33,087 nucleotides of DNA. Source: a bacterium (GTDB lineage Bacteria > Bacteroidota > Rhodothermia > Balneolales > M1805). Below, piece after piece: positions 14,697 through 22,377 of this stretch. The translations under genes and the position numbers were made by a program. The stretch lies in the NCBI GenBank assembly GCA_006226965.1, contig SBGQ01000062.1:1-33087 (forward strand), given 5' to 3'. Positions within the stretch are counted from its first letter, which is position 1. Each line of letters opens with the position of its first letter. Below the pieces are notes generated by a model that searched no databases, was not told where the DNA came from, and worked only from the letters and a program-made list of their open reading frames with translations.

Positions 14697-15806
14697 ATGA
14701 GAAAAACACTCACTTTATTAGTGTGTATGGCGTTCGTACCACTTTTCGTTTTTGCGCAATTAACTACACCGCCAAACGGAGGAAACAAAAAAGCTTCTGT
14801 TTCTGAATGGATTGGCATTACAAAGATTGAACTCAATTATTCACGTCCGGGTGTTAAAGGTCGCGAAGGTAAAATTTGGGGTACTCAAATTGCGCACTAC
14901 GGATTCCAAAATCTGGGATTTGGCACAGCAAAAACATCACCTTGGCGAGCCGGTGCTAACGAAAATACAACAATTGAATTCTCAACAGATGTAATGGTTG
15001 AAGGAAAACCTATTAAAGCCGGGAAATATGGTTTGTTTATGGCACTTGAAGAAAATGAAACCACAATTATTTTCTCATCAAATTCAACTACTTGGGGCAG
15101 TTTCTTTTACAATCCTGATGAAGATGTTCTTCGCGTTACTGTAAAAAACCAACCATTAAATGAATTGGTTGAATGGATGAAATTTGAATTCATCAATCAA
15201 ACGTCAAATTCGGCTTCGATTGCGCTTATGTGGGAAAAACGGATGATTCCGTTTACTGTATCTGTTGATTTACACGCACTGCAAATCGCGTCATTTAAAA
15301 AAGAATTACAAACAACCCCAGGTTTTGATTTCAGAAATTATGTGCAAGCAGCTACTTATTGTTTGAATAATGATATAGAACTTGAACAAGGTTTATCTTG
15401 GGCTGATGCTGCCGGCTCAATGACTTATGTCGGCCAAAAAAACTTCCAAACCTTGAGCATAAAAGCCAAACTACTCGATAAATTAGGCAAAACGGCAGAA
15501 GCACAAGAGGTTCTGAAAGAAGCGGTGCCAATGGGTTCCATCATAGAAATTCATGTTTATGCTCGAGAACTGATCACGCAAAAACGAACCGATGAAGCGC
15601 TTGCCCTTTTTGAATTGAATTATAAAAAAGACAAAAACGATTTCACTACAAACTATGGAATGGCGCGCGGTTATTCCGCCAAAGGTGATTTCAAAAAAGC
15701 GCAAAAATATTTGCAAACAGCGATAAAACTTGCTCCGGACGACGGAAATAAACAAATTGCTGAGCGCTACTTAACGATGTTGAAAGAGAACAAAGACATT
15801 AATTAA
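14697..15806 (+). CDS. DUF2911 protein with C-terminal TPR repeats
   Basis: The start at 14697 gives a clean signal peptide (MRKTLTLLVCMAF to VFAQ, residues 1-21) and a mature protein of about 348 residues, so it is exported. Residues 22-185 are DUF2911: VSEWIGITKIELNYSRPGVKGRE, PWRAGANENTTIEFSTDV and AGKYGLFMA are its conserved blocks. Residues 225-365 are helical TPR-like repeats, for example KAKLLDKLGKTAEAQEVL and GYSAKGDFKKAQKYL. The function of DUF2911 is unknown; it is common in Bacteroidota. An in-frame ATG further upstream adds only a poor N-terminal extension. Confidence 0.92.
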   Translation: MRKTLTLLVCMAFVPLFVFAQLTTPPNGGNKKASVSEWIGITKIELNYSRPGVKGREGKIWGTQIAHYGFQNLGFGTAKTSPWRAGANENTTIEFSTDVMVEGKPIKAGKYGLFMALEENETTIIFSSNSTTWGSFFYNPDEDVLRVTVKNQPLNELVEWMKFEFINQTSNSASIALMWEKRMIPFTVSVDLHALQIASFKKELQTTPGFDFRNYVQAATYCLNNDIELEQGLSWADAAGSMTYVGQKNFQTLSIKAKLLDKLGKTAEAQEVLKEAVPMGSIIEIHVYARELITQKRTDEALALFELNYKKDKNDFTTNYGMARGYSAKGDFKKAQKYLQTAIKLAPDDGNKQIAERYLTMLKENKDIN

Positions 15807-15810
15807 CACC

Positions 15811-15841
15811 AAAAAAGCCGGAGAAATTCTTCGGCTTTTAT
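15811..15841. terminator. Bidirectional terminator
   Basis: AAAAAAGCCGGAGAA, A, TTCTTCGGCTTTT form a nine-pair stem plus A/T tails, with one G-T pair. It lies between the convergent DUF2911 gene and the Crp/Fnr gene and can serve both. Confidence 0.85.
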
Positions 15842-16458
15842 TAATTCGAAAGAGTGATTTTATTTCTAGCTAAAGCAACCAACCCTTGATTCTCCATTTG
15901 TTTGAGTAAACGGGAAACCACTTCTCGTGTACTTCCTAAATCGTCTGCCAATTGTTGATGGGTAATATTTAGCTCATTTTTCTTTTGTAATTCAGCTTTT
16001 TGCTTCAACAAGGCTAGTAATCTATCGTCCAAACGTTGAAAAGCGATGGAATTCACCACGTTTAGTAATTCATCGAATCGTTTTTGATAGAGTGATAAGA
16101 TATAATCAGTCCACTCCGGGTACGTTTTTACCCACTCATTTGCCTTTTCTGTCGGTATTAAAAGTAACTCCGCTTCTTCTTCAACTACGGCGCGAATCTT
16201 ACTTTTTTCGTGATGTAATCCGCCTAAAACAGACATTATACAGCTTTCACCGGGACGGATATAATAAATAAGCAACTCTTTCCCTTGTGCATCTGTCCGG
16301 CTTACTCGAATAGTACCAGATAATAAAACAGGAATCACCCGAATCATCGATTGTTCCATTAAGAGCACAGTATCTGAGGGAACGTGTTTTACAGTGCCTT
16401 CTTCTTTGAGCCGCTGTAAAAACTTGGGGTTGATTTTCGGTAAGTCTGCTGTCATCAT
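15841..16458 (-). CDS. Crp/Fnr-family transcriptional regulator
   Basis: A 205-aa protein with a cyclic-nucleotide-binding-like beta-roll (about residues 15-125), a dimer helix (130-155) and a C-terminal winged helix. The recognition helix is STREVVSRLLKQMENQGLV, with the RExxSR pattern of this family. The beta-roll contains GESCIMSVLGG, where the phosphate-binding residues expected for cAMP are not obvious, so the ligand is unknown. There is no N-terminal Fe-S cysteine cluster as in FNR. A Crp-type palindrome lies at 14129, upstream of the rhodanese operon, a likely target. The start could be either of two consecutive ATG codons. Its 5' region holds a 13-copy 7-bp repeat beginning 47 bases from the start codon. 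Confidence 0.92.
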   Translation of the reverse strand: MMTADLPKINPKFLQRLKEEGTVKHVPSDTVLLMEQSMIRVIPVLLSGTIRVSRTDAQGKELLIYYIRPGESCIMSVLGGLHHEKSKIRAVVEEEAELLLIPTEKANEWVKTYPEWTDYILSLYQKRFDELLNVVNSIAFQRLDDRLLALLKQKAELQKKNELNITHQQLADDLGSTREVVSRLLKQMENQGLVALARNKITLSN

Positions 16459-16504
16459 GCTAAAATATAAGTAATTGGCAATAAAGGATGGCGGAGTGTA
16501 GAAA

Positions 16505-16595
16505 TGGCTGATGGCTGATGGCTGATGGTTGATGGTTGATGGTTGATGGTTGATGGCTGATGGCTGATGGCTGATGGCTGATGGCTGATGGCTGA
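16505..16595. repeat. 13 tandem copies of the heptamer TGGYTGA
   Basis: Three TGGCTGA, four TGGTTGA, then six TGGCTGA, with no other mismatch and no gap (91 bases = 13 x 7). The block order suggests segmental duplication by slippage. It lies between the divergent Crp/Fnr and DUF819 genes. Confidence 0.98.
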
Positions 16596-16603
16596 TTTTA
16601 AAA

Positions 16604-16687
16604 AAAACCTAAAACCTGAATGCTGAATACTTACTACTGAATTCCCCATACACCTTACACCTTTTCAACATATACCTTTTCAAAAAA
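16604..16687. repeat. Heptad-periodic tail of the repeat element
   Basis: From 16604 the sequence continues in 7-base units of changing content: AAAACCT twice, GAATGCT, GAATACT, TACTACT, GAATTCC, CCATACA, CCTTACA, CCTTTTC, AACATAT, ACCTTTT, CAAAAAA. The last 30 bases (16658-16687) are identical to 30281-30310. A -7 box for the DUF819 gene follows at 16709. Confidence 0.85.
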
Positions 16688-16708
16688 TAATTCTTTTTTC
16701 AAATTTGT

Positions 16709-16716
16709 TATCTTGC
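16709..16716 (+). promoter_or_regulatory. -7 promoter box for the DUF819 gene
   Basis: TATCTTGC followed by GCCC, 29 bases before the ATG at 16745. It resembles TAnnTTTG with a shifted G and lies 22 bases after the end of the heptad element. Confidence 0.45.
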
Positions 16717-16744
16717 GCCCTTTACATCAAAATTAAAAAACAGC

Positions 16745-18001
16745 ATGCAAGAACCATTAATAACGAACGATGCCGTAGTACTCGGAATTTTAATGGCCAT
16801 TTTGGCTTTCGTATTTAAAACCAGTTCATCAGAAAACCCGTTTTTCAAAAAATTCTACACCTACGTCCCATCTGTTTTGATGTGTTACTTTCTGCCCTCC
16901 GTACTCAATTCTCTCGGGATTGTATCCGGCGAAGTTTCGAAATTATATCGCATTTCAGCAGACTATCTGCTTCCAACGTCATTAGTATTGTTCACGTTAA
17001 GCATTGACTTAAAACGTATCATCAAATTGGGACCTAAAGCATTAATCATGTTTTTTACAGGAACGGTCGGAATTATGCTTGGCGGTCCGCTTGCCGTTTT
17101 ATTCTTCTCTTGGATTGCCCCGGATGTGGTTGGCGGTGTCGGCCACGACGCTGTTTGGAGAGGCTTGGCAACCATAGCAGGAAGCTGGATTGGCGGCGGC
17201 GCTAATCAAACAGCTATGAAAGAAGTGTACCAAGTAAGCGATGCGGTTTTTTCATCTATGGTAACGGTTGATGTAATCGTTGCCAACATCTGGATGGGAT
17301 TTTTACTTTATGCTGCCGGACGCAACCATGTGTTTGATAAATGGCTGAAAGCCGATACTTCTGCCATCGACGATGTACAAAAATCTATTGAAGATTACCG
17401 TTCCGGAATCATGAAATTGCCCAACCTATCCGACACTATGACCGTTTTAGCTGTCGGTTTCAGCGCTACGGCGATTGCACATTTTAGCGCAGATACGATT
17501 GTTCCTGCATTAAAATCGTTTGCGGCAAGTATAAATTGGGATGTTCACACCTCAACATTAATCAGCAAATTTTTCTGGATTGTTGTAATAGCAACCACTT
17601 TAGGTTTAGGATTTTCGTTCACCAAAGCTCGCCAATTAGAAGGTGTCGGCGCATCTCGTTTCGGAAGTTTACTCTTGTACATTTTGGTAGCTTCCATCGG
17701 AATGAAAATGGATGTAACTGCAATTTTCGATAATCCGGGCTTATTTTTGGTGGGATTAACCTGGATGATTTTCCATGCTGCTTTAATGATTATTGTTGCA
17801 AAACTCATTAAAGCGCCATTGTTTTTTATGGCAGTCGGTTCTCAGGCTAATGTCGGAGGTGCTGCATCTGCGCCGATCGTAGCATCAGCTTTTAATCCAT
17901 CTTTAGCGCCTGTTGGTGTATTATTAGCGGTTTTAGGGTATGCATTAGGTACTTACGGTGCACTTATTTGTGCACAATTAATGAGTGCAGTAGCCCCATA
18001 A
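16745..18001 (+). CDS. DUF819 family multi-pass membrane protein
   Basis: The 418-aa protein has about ten hydrophobic helices. DUF819 (YjcL-like) hallmarks are visible: SADYLLPTSLVLFTLSIDLKRI, then GSWIGGGANQTAMKEV with its glycine-rich GGGAN loop, and VGSQANVGGAASAPIVASAF near the end. The two related Gly-Ala-Asn loops suggest an inverted-repeat transporter fold, with the loops meeting in the membrane centre. The substrate is unknown; transport is inferred from the fold. A basic and acidic loop at about residues 195-220 separates the halves. It appears to be its own transcription unit. Confidence 0.92.
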   Translation: MQEPLITNDAVVLGILMAILAFVFKTSSSENPFFKKFYTYVPSVLMCYFLPSVLNSLGIVSGEVSKLYRISADYLLPTSLVLFTLSIDLKRIIKLGPKALIMFFTGTVGIMLGGPLAVLFFSWIAPDVVGGVGHDAVWRGLATIAGSWIGGGANQTAMKEVYQVSDAVFSSMVTVDVIVANIWMGFLLYAAGRNHVFDKWLKADTSAIDDVQKSIEDYRSGIMKLPNLSDTMTVLAVGFSATAIAHFSADTIVPALKSFAASINWDVHTSTLISKFFWIVVIATTLGLGFSFTKARQLEGVGASRFGSLLLYILVASIGMKMDVTAIFDNPGLFLVGLTWMIFHAALMIIVAKLIKAPLFFMAVGSQANVGGAASAPIVASAFNPSLAPVGVLLAVLGYALGTYGALICAQLMSAVAP

Positions 18002-18010
18002 TTTTCTGAT

Positions 18011-18082
18011 ATACTTTAACCAATCATGAGTATTTTAGGCTAGGTGTTCACTTAGTTTCTGTCATTCAATTGGTTAAAGTAT
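18011..18082. repeat. 14-bp perfect inverted repeat over the hydrolase start
   Basis: The left arm at 18011-18024 (ATACTTTAACCAAT) is the exact reverse complement of the right arm at 18069-18082 (ATTGGTTAAAGTAT), with a 44-base loop. The right arm contains the TTG start codon (18070-18072) of the T9SS hydrolase. As RNA the arms could pair and hide the start; as DNA they could be a protein site or ends of a lost small element. Confidence 0.75.
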
Positions 18083-20589
18083 TTCTACTAACGGGATTTT
18101 TTATACTTGCGCAATGCGCAAACGGGTTGTACGCACAAGACAACTCTCACTTTCCATTTGGTACAGATTCCACACATTTAACCGTTTGGAACGGTGAGCA
18201 ATATACTTCGCTTTTTATCAAAGGAATAAATCTGGGGATTGCCAAACCGGGAACATTTCCGGGGGAATTAAAAGCATCGGAAAACGATTATTTACGTTGG
18301 TTTGGGCAAATACATGAAGCAGGATTTAATGCAATTCGTATCTATACACTCCATTTCCCGGCATTTTACAAAGCACTTCATCAATACAATACCGCTCATC
18401 CTCAATATCCCTTATTACTTATACAAGGAATTTGGCTGGAAGAGGAAATTGAAAATTATACCGAAGATTTATACGAGCTGAATGCCATTTTTCGTGAGGA
18501 AATTCAGCACAATATACGTGCCGTTCATGGTGATGTCGAGATTTCTTCGCGCGCAGGAAAAGCTTTTGGAGCGTATGAATACGATTGTTCGCCTTGGCTT
18601 TTGGCCTACATCATCGGAAGAGAAATTCATCCGCCTGAGGTTACTCACACAAACGAACTTCGACCCGATTTAACCGCCTACACCGGTACTTATCTTTCTA
18701 TTTCTGATGTGCATGCAACAGAAGTTTGGCTCACCGAAATACTTGATTTTTTGCTCGATTACGAAATGGAACACTATCAGACCCAACGACCTGTCAGCGT
18801 TTCGAGTTGGCCGACATTAGACCCGCTTTCACATCCTTTCGAACCCAATCAATATGAAGATCAGGCGTATTTGGATTTTGCAAAAATGGACTTTTCGAAA
18901 GCTGAAGCGGGTTTTTTCGTGAGTTATCATGCTTATCCCTATTACCCTGATTTCATCAGTAATGACCCGAATTACATTGTTTTTAACGATTATATCGGGC
19001 AAAATAGTTACTTAGGTTATTTAACGTATCTCAAAAATTATTATGGAAAAATCCCGCTTCTTATAGCAGAGTTCGGCACACCAACAAGTTGGGGAAATGC
19101 ACATTTTGCTCAAAACGGGATTCACCACGGCGGTTTAGACGAAGTTCAGCAAGGGAATGCTATTATCCGCATGTTGAAAAATAACGAACAAGCTCATACA
19201 GCGGGCGGAATAGTCTTTTCATGGATGGATGAATGGTTCAAACGCACATGGCTTACTGATGATTTTGACTTTAATGCCGATAGACGCATACTTTGGCACA
19301 ACATCGCTTCATCCGAACAAAATTTTGGTTTGATGGAATTCAAAAAGGACGACGAATCAATAGTTGAAGAAAACATCAACAGCATTTCTTGGCTGAAAAG
19401 CATTCGAATAAGCGTTGATTATTCCTTTTTCAACATCACCTTAAAGACTGAAAATCATTTAGGCTCCTTGGATACACTTTGGATAAGCTTCGATACGTAC
19501 AAGGCCAATTTGGGTGAATCCATCCTTCCCAATGGTGCTCAACTCAATAACCGAGCTGAGTTTTTGCTTAAAGTGATGAACAGTCAGGCTGAGTTATTTG
19601 TTACCGAAGCCTACGATAGTTTCGGTTTGTGGGACAATTCTGCCCCGGCTAGCCAATACTTTCAATCAACGGCAACGGACGGAAATAACTGGAATCTACT
19701 TCGTTGGAGAAATAATGTGGAGGATAAAGAAACGCAATATGTGGGTCGCCTAAAAGTAAACCGATTAGATACACCGCCATCTTCATTAGATGCTGTGCGC
19801 TTAACCGATTCAACGATTTCTATTCGTTTGCCTTGGAATTTCATTCACTTTACCGACCCCAGCAGAATGGAAGTCTTGCATGATGACCGAGCGATAGCAG
19901 GCACACAAACGCAGACATCAGATGGCGTCCAAATCGGGATTCGTTACAAACAGGAAGCCTTCGATTTAAGTAACCGAGTAAGTTGGGCGACTTGGAATCA
20001 AGTAACAGATGTACACGAAGAGCTTAAAACATCGTATGCAATCGTGAAAGAAGAGATGGGTGAAATCTCCGGCAATCCGGTTGCTTTTCCTGACACTGTT
20101 TTGGTTTCTGCGAATGGTGAATCACAACCATTTTCGGTTTTATCCAATGATAAATCATATGACTCAAAACCAATGCAGGCCATACTTGCAGATCCTGCAA
20201 AACAAGGACTCATCACTTTAAATCCAGACGGTACATTCAGGTATCAGCCTGTTTACGGATTTAACGGAAATGATTCTTTCAAATATCGAGCCCGTTCAGG
20301 TACCCATATCTCTGAACCCGTTTCTGTTTTCCTGAATGTGAATGAAAATTGGCAAGGAACCGGATTCATCGAATTGTTTCCGAACCCTGTGTCTGATTTG
20401 GTTCGCGTTCGATCCCAATCCGTAATTGACTCCGTTCGCATGTATTCGGCGCTTGGACAATTGGTGCTCAAAAAAGCAGTAAACAGTTCCGCTTTTGAGT
20501 TATCTGTTCAATCGCTATCAAAAGGAGTTTACTTTATGGAAATAATCTCAAAATCGGATCGTATTGTGAAAAAATTCGTGGTTATTTGA
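18070..20589 (+). CDS. T9SS-exported glycoside-hydrolase-like (TIM barrel) protein
   Basis: The 839-aa protein has a signal peptide ending near GLYAQ (residue 23). Residues 30-430 resemble a clan GH-A (beta/alpha)8 hydrolase: FIKGINLG, GFNAIRIYTLHFPAF, YIIGREIHPPEV and LIAEFGTPTSWG. Glu334 would be the nucleophile and Glu185 the acid/base; the residue before Glu185 is Arg, where clan A normally has Asn. Residues 680-760 form an Ig/cadherin-like domain (VLSNDKSYD, GTFRYQPVYGFNGNDSFKY). The last 74 residues (FPNPVSD at 770-776, then SALGQLV and SKGVYFMEI) are a type A T9SS sorting domain. No ATG exists in the open part of the frame, so TTG 18070 is taken as start. The CAZy family is not recognised. 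Confidence 0.85.
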   Translation: MVKVFLLTGFFILAQCANGLYAQDNSHFPFGTDSTHLTVWNGEQYTSLFIKGINLGIAKPGTFPGELKASENDYLRWFGQIHEAGFNAIRIYTLHFPAFYKALHQYNTAHPQYPLLLIQGIWLEEEIENYTEDLYELNAIFREEIQHNIRAVHGDVEISSRAGKAFGAYEYDCSPWLLAYIIGREIHPPEVTHTNELRPDLTAYTGTYLSISDVHATEVWLTEILDFLLDYEMEHYQTQRPVSVSSWPTLDPLSHPFEPNQYEDQAYLDFAKMDFSKAEAGFFVSYHAYPYYPDFISNDPNYIVFNDYIGQNSYLGYLTYLKNYYGKIPLLIAEFGTPTSWGNAHFAQNGIHHGGLDEVQQGNAIIRMLKNNEQAHTAGGIVFSWMDEWFKRTWLTDDFDFNADRRILWHNIASSEQNFGLMEFKKDDESIVEENINSISWLKSIRISVDYSFFNITLKTENHLGSLDTLWISFDTYKANLGESILPNGAQLNNRAEFLLKVMNSQAELFVTEAYDSFGLWDNSAPASQYFQSTATDGNNWNLLRWRNNVEDKETQYVGRLKVNRLDTPPSSLDAVRLTDSTISIRLPWNFIHFTDPSRMEVLHDDRAIAGTQTQTSDGVQIGIRYKQEAFDLSNRVSWATWNQVTDVHEELKTSYAIVKEEMGEISGNPVAFPDTVLVSANGESQPFSVLSNDKSYDSKPMQAILADPAKQGLITLNPDGTFRYQPVYGFNGNDSFKYRARSGTHISEPVSVFLNVNENWQGTGFIELFPNPVSDLVRVRSQSVIDSVRMYSALGQLVLKKAVNSSAFELSVQSLSKGVYFMEIISKSDRIVKKFVVI

Positions 20590-20636
20590 ATCTAAACGTT
20601 GATAATAATCTTGATTTAAGAAGTATTTATTGTCAA

Positions 20637-21248
20637 TCAAACACCAAACAAAACCTTTTCTTTTCGAAGCCAACCTGTTAAACTAAATCTTTCTCGTTTT
20701 GAGGGAAGCACTTCGTGATATAAACTTCCGCTTAAAAAGCATACAAATTTCCCGAAAGTAGGCTCTACGTCAAAATAATCTTCTGAATCAGGCAAATAGA
20801 TACGTAGCTGACCACCGTATTCTGGCTTCCAGTCTTTGTTCAAGTACAATAAACAAGTAACAAAACGATAAGGCGTTTTTGCAAATTGATCGAGGTGCTT
20901 TTTATAAAACGAGCCTTCAGGATAAACCGCAAAATGCGCTTCAAAATCGTGTAATCCAAAATAAAAAGCCCGATTAATTTCACCCCGAAGTTCATCTATT
21001 CTATTCCAGTATTCTTGTTGAACCGGAGTTAATTGTTGCTCGTTAAGCCAATGAATTTTATCGCTTCTTATCTCTGTTTTTAATTGTTCGTCTGTACCGT
21101 TACCAATGCGAGCAGATCTATAATCACCTTCATCCCATAAACGGTAACCTTCCTCAAATAAAGACTGTGTTAATGAGTTAGGAATAAAATCCTCAGATAT
21201 AAAATAATGCTGGGAGTAGAGCTGATCTAGAAGTTGGTTTAAATCCAT
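20637..21248 (-). CDS. 2-oxoglutarate/Fe(II)-dependent oxygenase
   Basis: A 203-aa prolyl-4-hydroxylase-type dioxygenase. The iron ligands are visible: His118 and Asp120 in KKHLDQF and the distal His178 in YHEVLPS. Arg in RFSLTGW is the likely 2-oxoglutarate anchor. Conserved blocks FVTCLLYLNKDW and GGQLRIYLP are typical of the PF13640 group. Products in this family hydroxylate proteins or small molecules; the substrate is unknown. ATG 21248 is preferred because GAGG lies three bases upstream (21252-21255); an in-frame TTG at 21269 is less likely. It converges on the T9SS hydrolase, 47 bases away, without an obvious terminator. Confidence 0.9.
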   Translation of the reverse strand: MDLNQLLDQLYSQHYFISEDFIPNSLTQSLFEEGYRLWDEGDYRSARIGNGTDEQLKTEIRSDKIHWLNEQQLTPVQQEYWNRIDELRGEINRAFYFGLHDFEAHFAVYPEGSFYKKHLDQFAKTPYRFVTCLLYLNKDWKPEYGGQLRIYLPDSEDYFDVEPTFGKFVCFLSGSLYHEVLPSKRERFSLTGWLRKEKVLFGV

Positions 21249-21678
21249 ATACCTCGTAAAATTTTTCAAAATTACGTGATAAACAATCAGCTTGTATATC
21301 CCTTAAAGCTCGATTATTAATTTAAATCTTGTTTTCTTCCAGTTTTTTTCCCATTTGTCATAATTGGCAATTCAATTAACACATTTTCCATATCAGTAGA
21401 GCAACCCGCTTAATTTACACTTAACTAAATTGATATCTAGGGCAAAAAAAAAGGATTGTTTTCAAGCAATCCTTTTCACGACAGTAGTTAAATCATATAA
21501 CACTAAGTTACCCTTCTATTGTAACTCTACATTGATAATACAAATATGAACTTGTGTATAATAGTGTGGAACTACACGGTTTTACCCTAATAACTATTAA
21601 ATTTATCTTATAAATGAGTTCGTTTAGCTTTAAAGAGAGTTCCACAATCTTACTTTATCCGAATTATCGAATCAAACG
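21249..21678. other. Intergenic stretch with one terminator and no recognised gene
   Basis: About 430 bases between the oxygenase start and the stop of the response regulator. The only clear structure is the minus-oriented terminator at 21443-21476. An imperfectly spaced pair TGTGGAACT/AGTTCCACA (21565-21573 and 21638-21646) is present but of a length expected by chance. Confidence 0.5.
21443..21476 (-). terminator. Rho-independent terminator after the two-component genes
   Basis: On the minus strand AAAAGGATTG pairs with CAATCCTTTT across an 8-base loop and is followed by a long T-run. It lies about 200 bases beyond the response-regulator stop codon. Confidence 0.8.
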
Positions 21679-22335
21679 TCAACTAAATTGATTCTTATTC
21701 TCCAATACAAAACGTGTTAAAGCATTTACGCCTTTAAGCCCAAGTTTATTACAAATATTTGTGCGATGATTCTCCACCGTTCTATGGCTGATTCTCAACT
21801 TCTCAGCAATATCTTTACTAGATAAGGATTCGCTCACTCCAATTAAAACGGCACGCTCTGTTTTCGTGAGATTATCTAAACACGATTCAATTCCAAGAGA
21901 GAGATTAGGCACGTGTGAAAACGACTCAAGTGCCGATTCATTCAAATAGCGCATATCTTGTTTAATCAAACGCAAGCAAACAACCAGTTCTTCATCTGCG
22001 GTTTCCTTCGATAAATACGCGTGTGCACCTAGCTCAAATGCCTCTTTAATAATCATTTTATCGTTATACATCGTTAGCAAAATCACTTTTGCCTTTGATA
22101 CCAAATCCGGGCTTTCCTTCAACAATTCAAGTCCGGTGCCATCGGTTAAGTTTACATCCAAAAAAATGATATCGACTTCGTGCTGAGCCATTATTTCCAA
22201 CACTTCTTGTTTGCTGCACGCTTCAAAAAAATGAGCATCTGAATCTATTTGCTTAATCATCTCACTTAAGCCTTTTCGAAACATCGGATGGTCATCAACC
22301 AATAAATAGTTTAGATTTTTTTCTTTTAGTGCCAT
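21679..22335 (-). CDS. NarL/LuxR-type response regulator
   Basis: The 218-aa protein has a receiver domain (residues 8-125) with the acidic pair in LLVDDHPMFRKGL, the phosphoacceptor Asp60 in IIFLDVNL, Thr in VILLTMYND and Lys in AYLSKE. A LuxR helix-turn-helix covers residues 150-212 (LTKTERAVLIG, SSKDIAEKLRISHRTVENHRTNICNKLGL). The kinase gene lies 42 bases upstream on the same strand and encodes a NarX-type kinase, the usual partner. ATG 22335 is chosen; a TTG two codons upstream is not needed. Confidence 0.95.
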   Translation of the reverse strand: MALKEKNLNYLLVDDHPMFRKGLSEMIKQIDSDAHFFEACSKQEVLEIMAQHEVDIIFLDVNLTDGTGLELLKESPDLVSKAKVILLTMYNDKMIIKEAFELGAHAYLSKETADEELVVCLRLIKQDMRYLNESALESFSHVPNLSLGIESCLDNLTKTERAVLIGVSESLSSKDIAEKLRISHRTVENHRTNICNKLGLKGVNALTRFVLENKNQFS

Positions 22336-22377
22336 AAACAACGTTACTCAAATTTAGATTTAGATATATGAGTAGTT

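Noticed and set aside
16455-16649. Minus-strand frame of 64 aa through the TGGYTGA array
   Set aside because: It is made mostly of repeat translation (SHQPSAI-type units), overlaps the Crp/Fnr start region and has no family features.
21565-21646. Inverted repeat TGTGGAACT / AGTTCCACA
   Set aside because: Nine bases across a 64-base loop is expected several times by chance in 33 kb, and no gene start or terminator is linked to it.
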